Shown piece after piece: positions 33,876 to 42,264 of a stretch of 64,000 nucleotides of DNA; position 1 is the stretch's first letter, and every line of letters starts with the position of its first letter. A program made the translations under genes and the position numbers. The notes beneath the pieces were generated by a model. It was not told the DNA's origin, did not search any database, and saw only the letters and a program-made list of their open reading frames with translations. The stretch spans positions 38,617-102,616 of the forward strand of contig DWVE01000051.1 of the NCBI GenBank assembly GCA_019120375.1, read 5' to 3'. This DNA comes from Allofournierella_A excrementavium (GTDB taxonomy: Bacteria > Bacillota > Clostridia > Oscillospirales > Ruminococcaceae).

Positions 33876-33882
33876 TAGGGCA

Positions 33883-34144
33883 CAGTCTTATCCCGCAAAG
33901 TGTCGAAGCGGACACGGGCGGGCAAAGGCACGCATCAGAGAGAGCCGCCGCCCGGTTTCGGGGCGCGCTGCAAGCGGCTTTGCGCGCATTGCCATGCCTA
34001 CCACCGCCGAGCGCGGGGGCGAACCCCCGCCGGGCCGGGCCCGTTACAGCCCAAACGAGTGGCGCTTTTTGGCGCAATTCGGGTGGAACCGTGGAGCACG
34101 ATGCTTCATCCCGTATGTTTTGCAACGGGGTGGGGCGTTTTTTC
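33883..34144 (+). promoter_or_regulatory. T-box riboswitch of thrS
   Basis: The leader carries the invariant T-box core GGGTGGAACCGTG at 34081-34093, a Stem I region with an AGAGAG element near 33931, and a terminator in which 34103-34114 pairs fully (with G-U pairs) with 34125-34136, followed by a T-run. The UGGA bulge would pair with uncharged tRNA ending UCCA, which suits tRNA-Thr with discriminator U. ACC triplets at 34000-34005 are candidate threonine specifiers, though I cannot fold Stem I with certainty. Confidence 0.88.
34103..34143 (+). terminator. T-box transcription attenuator
   Basis: 12-bp stem plus TTTTTT; competes with the antiterminator formed by the T-box core just upstream. 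Confidence 0.82.
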
Positions 34145-34166
34145 GTTTACAGGAGGTTTTGAGAAC

Positions 34167-36068
34167 ATGATCAATGTGGAACTGAAAGGGGACGTTCGCC
34201 AGTTCGAGGCGGGCGTGTCCGCGGCCGACGTGGCCAAGAGCATCGGCATGGGCCTCTACAAGAGCGCCTGCGCCGCCAAGGTGAACGGCGAGGTGTGCGA
34301 CCTGCGCACCGTTCTGAACGAGGACTGCACCCTGGAGATCCTCACCTTTGAGGACGAGGGCGGCAAGCACGCCTTCTGGCACACCGCGGCCCATGTGATG
34401 GCCCAGGCGGTGCAGCACCTGTTCCCCGGCGCCCACTTCGGCATTGGCCCCGCGCTGGAAAACGGCTGGTACTACGACATCAAGGCAAGCCGGCCCCTGA
34501 CCACCGGCGACTTTGAGGCCATCGAAGCCGAGATGAAGAAGATCGTCAAAGAGGACCTGCCCCTGGAAAAGCGGGTCATCACCGTGGAGGAGGGCCGCGA
34601 GATCTTTGCCGGCCAGACCTACAAGCTGGAGCTGCTGGAAGAGTACGCCGCCAAGGGCTGGGAGCTCACCGTTTACCAGCAGGGCGACTTCACCGACCTG
34701 TGCGCCGGCCCCCACCTGATGAGCACCGGCGCCATCAAGGCCGTCAAGCTGACCAAGGTGGCCGCCGCCTACTGGCGCGGCGACGCCGCCCGCGACAGCC
34801 TGGACCGGCTTTACGGCATCGCCTTCCCCAAGGCCAGCGGCCTGGAGGAGTATCTGAAGCTGATGGAAGAGGCCGCCAAGCGCGACCATCGGCGTCTCGG
34901 CAAGGAGCTGGAGCTGTTCACCCTGCTGGAAGAGGGCCCCGGCTTCCCCTTCTTCCTGCCCAAGGGCATGGTGCTGAAGAACACCCTCATCGACTTCTGG
35001 CGGCAGATCCACCGCGAGGCCGGCTACCAGGAGATCAGCACCCCCATGATGCTCAACCGCAGCCTGTGGGAGCGCAGCGGCCACTGGGACCACTACAAGA
35101 ACAACATGTACACCACCGTCATCGACGACACCGACTTTGCCATCAAGCCGATGAACTGCCCCGGCGGCATGCTGGTGTACCAGACCCAGCCCCGCAGCTA
35201 CCGCGACCTGCCCCTGCGCATGGGCGAGCTGGGCCTTGTGCACCGGCACGAGCTGTCCGGCGCGCTGCACGGCCTGATGCGGGTGCGCTGCTTCACCCAG
35301 GACGACGCCCATATCTTCATGACCCCCGGCCAGATCAAGGATGAGATCAAGGGCGTCGTGCAGCTGATCGACAAGGTCTACAGCCTGTTCGGCTTTGAGT
35401 ACCACATCGAGCTGTCCACCATGCCGGAAGACCACATGGGCAGCGAGGAGGACTGGGCCCGCGCCACCGACGGCCTGCGCAGCGCCATTGAGGAGCTGGG
35501 CCGCGAATACACCGTGAACGAGGGCGACGGCGCCTTCTACGGCCCGAAGCTCGATTTCCATCTGGTGGACGCCATCGGCCGCACCTGGCAGTGCGGCACC
35601 ATCCAGCTGGACATGCAGCTGCCCGACCGCTTTGAGCTGGAGTACACCGGCGAGGACGGCCAGAAGCACCGCCCGGTGATGATCCACCGCGTGGTGTTCG
35701 GCAGCATCGAGCGCTTCATCGGCATCCTCATCGAGCACTTCGCCGGCGCCTTCCCCACCTGGCTGGCCCCGGTGCAGGCGATGATCATCCCCATCACCGA
35801 CCGTCAGCACGAGTACGCCAAGGAGCTGGAGAAGAAGCTGAACGCCGCCGGCATCCGCGTGGAGGCCGACTACCGCAGCGAGAAGATGGGCTACAAGATC
35901 CGCGAGGCCCAGCTGAAGAAGATCCCCTACATGCTGGTGGTGGGCGACAAGGAGATGGAGGACGGCACCGTGGCCGTCCGCGCCCGCAAGGAGGAGAAGG
36001 GCGGCGCCATGACCGTGGACGCCTTCCTGGCCGCCATCCGCGCCGAGATCGACTCCAAGGAGCGGTAA
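34167..36068 (+). CDS. thrS: Threonyl-tRNA synthetase
   Basis: A 633-residue class II synthetase with the full layout: TGS domain (residues 1-60), the editing/SAD domain with HTAAHVMAQAVQHLFPGAHF (zinc-like HxxxH motif, here HTAAH) and DLCAGPH, the catalytic core with motif 2 (RHELSGALHGLMRVRCFTQD) and motif 3 around VVFGSIERFIGILIEH, zinc ligands including the Cys of MNCPGGM, and a C-terminal anticodon-binding domain starting at VQAMIIPITDRQHEYAKELE. ATG at 34167 with GGAGG ten bases upstream; longer readings run into the riboswitch. Expression should rise on threonine starvation through the T-box. Confidence 0.98.
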   Translation: MINVELKGDVRQFEAGVSAADVAKSIGMGLYKSACAAKVNGEVCDLRTVLNEDCTLEILTFEDEGGKHAFWHTAAHVMAQAVQHLFPGAHFGIGPALENGWYYDIKASRPLTTGDFEAIEAEMKKIVKEDLPLEKRVITVEEGREIFAGQTYKLELLEEYAAKGWELTVYQQGDFTDLCAGPHLMSTGAIKAVKLTKVAAAYWRGDAARDSLDRLYGIAFPKASGLEEYLKLMEEAAKRDHRRLGKELELFTLLEEGPGFPFFLPKGMVLKNTLIDFWRQIHREAGYQEISTPMMLNRSLWERSGHWDHYKNNMYTTVIDDTDFAIKPMNCPGGMLVYQTQPRSYRDLPLRMGELGLVHRHELSGALHGLMRVRCFTQDDAHIFMTPGQIKDEIKGVVQLIDKVYSLFGFEYHIELSTMPEDHMGSEEDWARATDGLRSAIEELGREYTVNEGDGAFYGPKLDFHLVDAIGRTWQCGTIQLDMQLPDRFELEYTGEDGQKHRPVMIHRVVFGSIERFIGILIEHFAGAFPTWLAPVQAMIIPITDRQHEYAKELEKKLNAAGIRVEADYRSEKMGYKIREAQLKKIPYMLVVGDKEMEDGTVAVRARKEEKGGAMTVDAFLAAIRAEIDSKER

Positions 36069-36086
36069 TTTTTCACTGAACAAAGC

Positions 36087-36122
36087 GCACCGTTTCCCCA
36101 AAAGGGAGACGGTGCGTTTTTC
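36087..36122 (+). terminator. thrS terminator
   Basis: 12-bp stem GCACCGTTTCCC/GGGAGACGGTGC (one G-U pair) and T-run. Confidence 0.85.
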
Positions 36123-36126
36123 TGCC

Positions 36127-36155
36127 TTGCTCCCGCAGGGCGGGCGGGGTATAAT
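36127..36155 (+). promoter_or_regulatory. Promoter of the beta-CASP nuclease gene
   Basis: TTGCTC (36127-36132), 17 bases, TATAAT (36150-36155), 45 bases before the ATG. Confidence 0.65.
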
Positions 36156-36200
36156 AAAGACAAATATGACCGCCCGCAAAGGGAAAGGGGGAGCACGCGT

Positions 36201-37805
36201 ATGAAACTTTCGTTCCTGGGCGCCGCCCACGAGGTGACCGGCAGCTGTTACCTGCTGCAGACCGGCGGCTTCAACCTGATGGTGGACTGCGGCATGGAGC
36301 AGGGCCGCGACATCTACGAGAACCAGCCCCTGCCCCTGGCCCCCGGCCAGGTGGACTGCATGCTGCTGACCCACGCCCACATCGACCACTCCGGGCGCAT
36401 CCCCCTGATGGTGAAGAACGGCTACAAAGGGCCGGTCTTTAGCACCGGGGCCACCGCCGAGCTGTGCGGCATCATGCTGCGCGACTCCGCCCACATCCAG
36501 GAGTTCGAGGCCGAGTGGCGCAACCGCAAGGCCAAGCGCTCCGGCGGCGAGGAGTACCAGCCCCTCTACACCATGCAGGACGCCGAGGCCGCCCTGGCCC
36601 TGTTCCATGAGGTGGACTACGGCGAGACGGTGGAGGTGGGGCCGAACATCCGCGCCCGCTTCACCGACGTGGGCCATCTTCTGGGCTCCGCGTCCATCGA
36701 GCTGTGGGTCACCGAAGGGGAGGAGACCCGCAAGGTCGTCTTTTCCGGCGACATCGGCAACACCCGCCAGCCCCTTCTGCGGGACCCCCAGCCCATCCAT
36801 GAGGCGGACTATGTGGTGATGGAATCCACCTACGGCGACCGCAGCCACGGTCCCCGGCCGGACTATGTGCCCGCCCTGGCCGCCGTTCTGCAGGACACCT
36901 TTGACCGTGGCGGCAATCTGGTCATCCCCAGCTTCGCCGTGGGCCGCACCCAGGAGATGCTCTATTTTCTGCGCCAAATCAAGGAGCAGAATCTGGTGAA
37001 GGGCCACGAGAACTTCACCGTCTATGTGGACAGCCCCATGGCCGTGGAGGCCACCCAGGTGTTCAAGACCAGCTGGGCCGAGTGCTACGACGAGGAGGCT
37101 CGCACCCTGGTGATGCAGGGGGTGAACCCCATCAACTTCCGGGGGCTCAAGCTCTCCTTGAGCAGCGACGACTCCAAAGCCATCAACTTTGACTCCGAGC
37201 CCAAGGTCATCCTCTCCGCCAGCGGCATGTGCGAAGCCGGGCGCATCCGCCACCATCTAAAGCACAACCTCTGGCGGCCGGAGAGCACGGTGCTCTTTGT
37301 GGGCTACCAGTCGCCGGGCACTCTGGGCCGGGCGCTGGTGGAGGGCGCGAAGGAGGTCAAACTCTTCGGCGAGACCATCGAGGTGCGCTGCAAGGTGCAG
37401 GTGCTGGCGGGCGTGTCCGGCCACGCGGACAACGAGGGCCTGATGAACTGGGTGAAGAATTTTGAAAATAAGCCCCGCACCGTCTTCGTCACCCACGGCG
37501 AGGACGAGGTGTGCGACATCTTCGCGAACCGCCTGCGCTCGGAGCTGGGTCTGGCCGCCGCCGCGCCCTACAACGGCGCGGAGTATGACCTGCTCACCGG
37601 CAGCTGCCTTGTGGTGGGCAACACCCAGCGCATCGCCAAGGAGGAGGGCGGCGGCAAGAAGCGGGAGAACCCGGTGTTCCGCCGCCTGCTGGACGCCGGC
37701 CACCGCCTGCTGAACATCATCAAGGCCAAGGAAGGCCACACCAACAAGGAGCTGGCCCGCTTCGCCAGCCAGGTGGAAGCCCTCTGCGACAAGTGGCAGG
37801 ACTAA
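36201..37805 (+). CDS. Metallo-beta-lactamase fold, beta-CASP RNA-processing nuclease
   Basis: A 534-residue protein of the YSH1/CPSF-like beta-CASP group. Motif 2 of the lactamase fold is THAHIDHSGRIP at about residue 57; further metal ligands are in GHLLGSASIEL and FSGDIGN. The beta-CASP part shows motif A/B region SASGMCEAGRIRHHLKHNLW and motif C LAGVSGHADNEGLMNW. The last 75 residues are a basic tail. Homologues in Firmicutes are annotated as exonuclease of the beta-lactamase fold involved in RNA processing. GGGGGAG precedes the ATG. Substrate unknown. Confidence 0.88.
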   Translation: MKLSFLGAAHEVTGSCYLLQTGGFNLMVDCGMEQGRDIYENQPLPLAPGQVDCMLLTHAHIDHSGRIPLMVKNGYKGPVFSTGATAELCGIMLRDSAHIQEFEAEWRNRKAKRSGGEEYQPLYTMQDAEAALALFHEVDYGETVEVGPNIRARFTDVGHLLGSASIELWVTEGEETRKVVFSGDIGNTRQPLLRDPQPIHEADYVVMESTYGDRSHGPRPDYVPALAAVLQDTFDRGGNLVIPSFAVGRTQEMLYFLRQIKEQNLVKGHENFTVYVDSPMAVEATQVFKTSWAECYDEEARTLVMQGVNPINFRGLKLSLSSDDSKAINFDSEPKVILSASGMCEAGRIRHHLKHNLWRPESTVLFVGYQSPGTLGRALVEGAKEVKLFGETIEVRCKVQVLAGVSGHADNEGLMNWVKNFENKPRTVFVTHGEDEVCDIFANRLRSELGLAAAAPYNGAEYDLLTGSCLVVGNTQRIAKEEGGGKKRENPVFRRLLDAGHRLLNIIKAKEGHTNKELARFASQVEALCDKWQD

Positions 37806-37821
37806 AGCGACATAAAACAAC

Positions 37822-37857
37822 AAAGCGGCAGGCCCCGGCGGGGCCTGCCGCTTTTGA
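37822..37857. terminator. Bidirectional terminator between nuclease gene and hemW
   Basis: Perfect 15-bp stem AAAGCGGCAGGCCCC with its complement, three-base loop, T-run. Confidence 0.88.
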
Positions 37858-37860
37858 TAT

Positions 37861-38934
37861 TTAAGGCAACAGTTCCGTGAGAATGCTGTTCTGCACCAGC
37901 ATGCCCCGGGGCGTAAGGGCCAGGCGGTCGCCGTCAAACACGGCGTAGCCCGCCGCCACGCACCGGCGAAGGAAGGCAAGGCGGCCTTCGTCAAAGGCAA
38001 GGCCGTACCGCTCCTTCAAAAGGGAGAGGCGCAGCCCTTCGGCGAGCCGCAGCCGCAGCATGATGTAGTCCGAGCCGGTGCATTCCCCCTCCGGCGCGGG
38101 GGCAGCCCCGGCCAGGAAGTCCGCCGTGCTGCGGCCAAAGGAGAAGCGTTTGCCCCCCATGCAGCTGGCCGCCGCGGGGCCAAGACCCAGATAGTCCCGG
38201 CAGTCCCAGTAGATGAGGTTGTGCCGTCCCTCAAAGCCGGGCTTGGCAAAGTTGCTGATCTCGTACTGGGCGTAGCCCGCCTTCGCCAGCTCGTCCACCG
38301 CGTAGAGGTAAAAGTCCGCCGCCTCGTCCTCGCTTGGCAGGCCCGGCGGGGGATTTTTCCCGAAGGGCGTGCCCGGCTCGATTTTCAAGAGATAGGCCGA
38401 GACGTGGGCCGCGCCTCCCTCCGCCAGCAGGGCAAGGGTGCGGTCGAACTCCCCCCGCGTATAATGGGGCAGGGCCAGCATGATGTCACCGGTGATGTTC
38501 TCAAAGCCCGCGGCCTTTGCCGCGGCCAGCGCGGCGCGGCTCTGGGCGGCGGTGTGGGGGCGGCCCAGGCGGGCGAGGCTCTCGTCGTCCGCCGTCTGCA
38601 CCCCCAGGCTCAGGCGGTTCACCCCGGCGGCGCGAAAGCCCGCCAGCTTTTTTTCGTCCACCGTTTCGGGGTTCGCTTCCAGTGTGATTTCCGCGCCGGG
38701 CAGCGGGCCGGCGGCCTTCACCAGCCGGGATACCTGGGCGGGGGAGAGCAGGCTGGGGGTGCCGCCGCCGAAGTACAGCGTCTCGGGCCGCCCGGGGCAC
38801 ATCGCCGTCATCCGGGCGATGAGAGCGTCCACATATTCGTCGGGCACCCCGCGGCTGGCCCCGGCGGAATAAAAATCGCAGTAGCGGCACTTGGCCAGGC
38901 AGTAGGGGATGTGCAGATACAGCCCGAAGCCCAT
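37861..38934 (-). CDS. hemW: HemW-like radical SAM protein (heme chaperone / coproporphyrinogen dehydrogenase-like)
   Basis: A 357-residue radical SAM protein. It begins MGFGLYLHIPYCLAKCRYCD, where the CxxxCxxC cluster motif is C-LAK-C-RY-C, followed by the SAM-binding FGGGTPSLLS and the HemW domain ending in the RLAEGLRLSLLKERYG block. HemW proteins lack the cysteine of true HemN in the Q-C motif and act as heme chaperones. ATG at 38934 is seven bases after AGGAGG; the upstream reading to 38964 lacks a site. lepA, its usual neighbour in Firmicutes, lies nearby but is separated by the BI-1 gene. Confidence 0.9.
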   Translation of the reverse strand: MGFGLYLHIPYCLAKCRYCDFYSAGASRGVPDEYVDALIARMTAMCPGRPETLYFGGGTPSLLSPAQVSRLVKAAGPLPGAEITLEANPETVDEKKLAGFRAAGVNRLSLGVQTADDESLARLGRPHTAAQSRAALAAAKAAGFENITGDIMLALPHYTRGEFDRTLALLAEGGAAHVSAYLLKIEPGTPFGKNPPPGLPSEDEAADFYLYAVDELAKAGYAQYEISNFAKPGFEGRHNLIYWDCRDYLGLGPAAASCMGGKRFSFGRSTADFLAGAAPAPEGECTGSDYIMLRLRLAEGLRLSLLKERYGLAFDEGRLAFLRRCVAAGYAVFDGDRLALTPRGMLVQNSILTELLP

Positions 38935-38969
38935 GGCGCGGCCTCCTTTCCACAAAGGTTTCACAGGCT

Positions 38970-38998
38970 ATTATAAATTATTTTGATTTTGTTTACAA
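38970..38998 (-). promoter_or_regulatory. hemW promoter
   Basis: Minus-strand TTGTAA (38993-38998), 17 bases, TATAAT (38970-38975). Confidence 0.7.
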
Positions 38999-39023
38999 TT
39001 CCGGCGATATTCTGCGGTATAAT
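38993..39023 (+). promoter_or_regulatory. Promoter of the BI-1 family gene
   Basis: -10 TATAAT (39018-39023) with TTACAA (38993-38998) at a 19-base spacing; this hexamer is the complement of the hemW -35, so the divergent promoters share it. Confidence 0.5.
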
Positions 39024-39046
39024 AAGGCAAAAGGAGGAGGATCCCC

Positions 39047-39796
39047 ATGAATGAACCATACGGACAGGGCTTTGAGCCCGAAAACAATACCTTTTATGCA
39101 AATCAGGGGCCGGACGGCGTGTTCAGCACCAATGCCCGCTATGAGACGCTGGCGGAATACACCGCCAAGACCTTCGGCTGGATGTTCGCCGGCCTGATGG
39201 TCACCTTCCTGGTGGCGCTGGCGGGCTATACCAGCGGCATCGGCATCCTGCTGCTGCGCAACTCCCTGCTGTTCTGGGGCCTTGCCATCGCCGAGATCGC
39301 GGTGGTGATGGTGATGAGCGCCCGCATCCACAAGATCGGCGTGGGCACCGCCCGGGGCATGTTCTTCCTCTACGCCGCCCTCAACGGTCTGGTGTTCAGC
39401 TGCTACTTCTACCTTTACCAGATGTTCGATCTGGTGCTGGCCTTCGGCGCCACCGCCCTCTATTTCGGCATCATGGCGGCCTACGGCTACCTCACCAAGC
39501 AGGACCTGTCCGGCTGGGCCAAACCCCTGATGTTCGGCCTCATCGCCATGCTCATCGTCAGCGTGTTCGGCATCTTCTTCGGCGGGGTGAACATCCTGCT
39601 GTGCTGCGTGGGCATCGTCATCTTCGCCTGCTACACCGCCTACGACACCCAGAAGATCAAGGCCGCCTACTTCGCCTACGCCGGCAACCCGGAACTGGCG
39701 AAAAAGGCCTCGGTGTTCTCGGCGCTGGAACTGTATCTGGACTTCATCAACTTGTTCCTCTACATCCTGCGCATCTTCTCCCGCAGCCGTGACTGA
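39047..39796 (+). CDS. Bax inhibitor-1 / YccA family membrane protein
   Basis: A 249-residue protein with seven predicted spans starting at about residue 45 after a soluble N-terminus. BI-1 hallmarks are the C-terminal block GIVIFACYTAYDTQKIKAAY with the conserved Y-D-T-Q and the final ELYLDFINLFLYILRIFSRS segment. The family comprises pH-sensitive calcium-leak channels; bacterial roles are little known. AAGGAGGAGG precedes the ATG at 39047. Monocistronic, ending at a strong terminator. Confidence 0.9.
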   Translation: MNEPYGQGFEPENNTFYANQGPDGVFSTNARYETLAEYTAKTFGWMFAGLMVTFLVALAGYTSGIGILLLRNSLLFWGLAIAEIAVVMVMSARIHKIGVGTARGMFFLYAALNGLVFSCYFYLYQMFDLVLAFGATALYFGIMAAYGYLTKQDLSGWAKPLMFGLIAMLIVSVFGIFFGGVNILLCCVGIVIFACYTAYDTQKIKAAYFAYAGNPELAKKASVFSALELYLDFINLFLYILRIFSRSRD

Positions 39797-39810
39797 TTTT
39801 TAAAACAGGA

Positions 39811-39840
39811 GGGCCGCCCCACAGGGGCGGCCCTTTTTTT
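39811..39840. terminator. Terminator of the BI-1 gene
   Basis: Perfect 10-bp stem GGGCCGCCCC/GGGGCGGCCC, ACA loop, seven T. It may also stop the convergent lepA transcript. Confidence 0.9.
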
Positions 39841-39847
39841 GCGCTTT

Positions 39848-41653
39848 TCAGTTCTCGTCCAGCTTGAGCACGGCGGTGAAGGCCTCGCTGGGCAGTTCCA
39901 CGCTGCCCAGCTGACGCATCTTCTTTTTGCCTTCCTTCTGCTTTTCCAGCAGCTTTTTCTTTCGGGTGATGTCGCCGCCGTAGCACTTGGCCAGCACGTC
40001 CTTGCGCATGGCCTTCACCGTCTCGCGGGCGATGACCTTGCCGCCGATGGCCGCCTGGATGGGAATTTCAAACATCTGGCGGGGAATGTTTTCTTTCAGC
40101 CGCTCGGCCAGCCGGCGGCCCTTGGCGTAGGCCTTGTCCGCGTGGACCACCATGCTCAGCGCGTCCACCATGTCGCCGTTCAGCAGCATGTCCAGCTTGA
40201 CCAGCTTGCTCTCCTTGAAGCCCTTCATCTCGTAGTCGTAGCTGGCGTAGCCCCGGCTGCGGCTCTTGATGGCGTCGAAGAAGTCGTAGACGATCTCGCC
40301 CAGGGGCAGCTCATAGTGCAGGTCCACCCGCTCGGCGTCCAGATACTTCATGTCGATCATGGTGCCCCGCCGGTCCTGGCACAGGTCCATCAGGCTGCCC
40401 ACATACTCGGTGGGGGTGTAGATGTGAGCGTCCACATAGGGCTCTTCCTGCTTGGCGATGCGGCCCGGGTCGGGGTAGTCCGACGGGTTCTCGATGGTGA
40501 GAACGGTGCCGTCGGTGAGGGTGAAGCGGTATTCCACGCTGGGGGCGGTAGTGATGAGGTCCAGATCGAACTCCCGCTCCAGCCGCTGGGTGATGATGTC
40601 CAGGTGCAAAAGGCCCAGGAAACCGCAGCGGAAGCCAAAGCCCAGCGCCGCGCTGGTCTCCGGCTCAAAGCTCAAAGACGCGTCGTTCAGCTGCAATTTT
40701 TCCAGCGCATCCTTCAAATCGGGATACTTCGCGCCGTCCACGGTGTAGATGCCGCAGAACACCATCGGAGTCACCTTGCGGTAGCCGGGCAGGGGTTCGG
40801 GGGTGGGGTTCGACACCAGGGTCACGGTGTCGCCCACGCGGGTCTCCCGCACGTTCTTGATGCTGGCGGTGAGGTAGCCCACTTCGCCCGCCTCCAGATG
40901 GTCGCAGGGCATCAGGCTGGTGGCGCCCATGCGGCCTACCTCCACCAGGGTGAACTCCGCGCCGGTGGCCATCATCCGCACCGTGTCGCCGGGCTTCACC
41001 GTGCCCTCGAACACCCGGATATAGACGATGACGCCCTTGTAGCTGTCGTAGACGCTGTCGAAGATGAGGGCCTTCAGCGGTGCGGTCTCGTCCCCCTTGG
41101 GGGCGGAGATGTCGGTGATGACCTTTTCCAGCACGTCCTCGATGCCGATGCCCATCTTGGCGCTCACCCGGGGCGCGTCCATACAGGGCAGGCCGATCAC
41201 GTCCTCCACCTCTTTGGCCACCCGGTCCGGCTCGGAGCTGGGCAGGTCGATTTTGTTCAGGATGGGCACCAGTTCCAGGTCGTGCTCCAGCGCCAGATAG
41301 GTGTTGGCCAGCGTCTGGGCCTCCACGCCCTGGGTGGAGTCCACCACCAGCACCGCGCCCTCGCAGGCGGCAAGGCTGCGGCTCACCTCGTAGCCGAAGT
41401 CCACGTGGCCCGGGGTGTCGATGAGGTTGAACTCGTAGTGCTCGCCGCTGCGGGCGGTGTAGTCCAGCGTCACCGCCCGGGCCTTGATGGTGATGCCACG
41501 CTCCCGCTCCAGCTCCATGTTGTCCAGCAGCTGGTCCTCCATCTGGCGCTCATCCACGCTGTGGGTCTTTTCCAGAATGCGGTCGGCCAAGGTGCTCTTG
41601 CCGTGGTCGATGTGGGCGATGATGCAGAAATTGCGGATGTTCTTTTTCGACAA
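39848..41653 (-). CDS. lepA: Elongation factor 4
   Basis: A 601-residue translational GTPase that back-translocates stalled ribosomes. It begins MSKKNIRNFCIIAHIDHGKS (P-loop AHIDHGKST), then RERGITIKARAV (switch I), DTPGHVDF (G3), NKIDLPSSEP (G4) and the LepA-specific C-terminal domain with QMFEIPIQAAIGGKVIARET. Start: the TTG at 41653, six bases after GGAGGGG; the in-frame TTG at 41668 is the first base of that ribosome binding site and cannot be used. Length fits the family (about 600). First of the genes downstream of ttcA-alr-pncA on this strand. Confidence 0.96.
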   Translation of the reverse strand: MSKKNIRNFCIIAHIDHGKSTLADRILEKTHSVDERQMEDQLLDNMELERERGITIKARAVTLDYTARSGEHYEFNLIDTPGHVDFGYEVSRSLAACEGAVLVVDSTQGVEAQTLANTYLALEHDLELVPILNKIDLPSSEPDRVAKEVEDVIGLPCMDAPRVSAKMGIGIEDVLEKVITDISAPKGDETAPLKALIFDSVYDSYKGVIVYIRVFEGTVKPGDTVRMMATGAEFTLVEVGRMGATSLMPCDHLEAGEVGYLTASIKNVRETRVGDTVTLVSNPTPEPLPGYRKVTPMVFCGIYTVDGAKYPDLKDALEKLQLNDASLSFEPETSAALGFGFRCGFLGLLHLDIITQRLEREFDLDLITTAPSVEYRFTLTDGTVLTIENPSDYPDPGRIAKQEEPYVDAHIYTPTEYVGSLMDLCQDRRGTMIDMKYLDAERVDLHYELPLGEIVYDFFDAIKSRSRGYASYDYEMKGFKESKLVKLDMLLNGDMVDALSMVVHADKAYAKGRRLAERLKENIPRQMFEIPIQAAIGGKVIARETVKAMRKDVLAKCYGGDITRKKKLLEKQKEGKKKMRQLGSVELPSEAFTAVLKLDEN

Positions 41654-41705
41654 ACAGGTCCCCTCCAAAAAACAGGTGTGAAGCCGGGCAGCCCCGGCGC
41701 TTGTT

Positions 41706-42245
41706 TTAAATCACGTTGTAGCCCATGCCCGCCAGCAGGTCCAGGGCCTTCTGGCCCATGGCGTTGTCGCCGGTGCCGCACAGGTCTTTCAGCACGGTGA
41801 TGGTGCTGGAAAGAAAGGCGGAGTGAAGCACCACCGCGTTGCTCACCACGCAGATGTTGGTGACCACGCCGCACAGGGCGACCTCCTCCGGCTCGCCGCC
41901 GCAGAGGGCGCGGGCCGTCTCGGGCAGCTCCATGCTGCCGAAGGTGGGCTTGTCCACAAAGACGATGCTTTCGCTGCCCGCCGTCTCAAATTCGGCCAGC
42001 TTGCCGTAAAGGTGCCAGCCCTCGCTGCCCTCGATGCAGTGGGGCGCCGGCAGAAAGCGGCCCTCCCGGGTGTCGAGATAATCGGGGGCGTGGGTGTCCC
42101 GGGTGAAAATTACCTTCCAGCCGTCGGCCAGCGCCGCTTTCACCTTGTCGCACAGAGGGCCTTCCAGCTTTTCCGCGCCGGGGTAGCCCAGCGCGCCGTC
42201 CACAAAGTCTTTCTGGTAGTCCACCACTACAAGCAGCTTGCTCAT
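41706..42245 (-). CDS. Isochorismatase-family hydrolase, probable nicotinamidase
   Basis: A 179-residue cysteine hydrolase. The catalytic triad is visible: Asp in VVVDYQKDFVDGAL (residue 9-14 region), Lys of FVDKPTFGS, and Cys of VTNICVVSNAV. DTHAPDYLDTREGR with a following HCIEGSEGW matches the metal-binding D-x-H...H pattern of PncA-type nicotinamidases, so release of ammonia from nicotinamide is the likely reaction. AGGGCAGG precedes the ATG. It sits between alr and lepA on one strand. Confidence 0.85.
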   Translation of the reverse strand: MSKLLVVVDYQKDFVDGALGYPGAEKLEGPLCDKVKAALADGWKVIFTRDTHAPDYLDTREGRFLPAPHCIEGSEGWHLYGKLAEFETAGSESIVFVDKPTFGSMELPETARALCGGEPEEVALCGVVTNICVVSNAVVLHSAFLSSTITVLKDLCGTGDNAMGQKALDLLAGMGYNVI

Positions 42246-42264
42246 TTTCCTGCCCTCCGATGCG

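Noticed and set aside
34044..37256. 1070-codon minus-strand reading frame
   Set aside because: Antisense shadow of thrS and the beta-CASP nuclease gene; composition is not protein-like.
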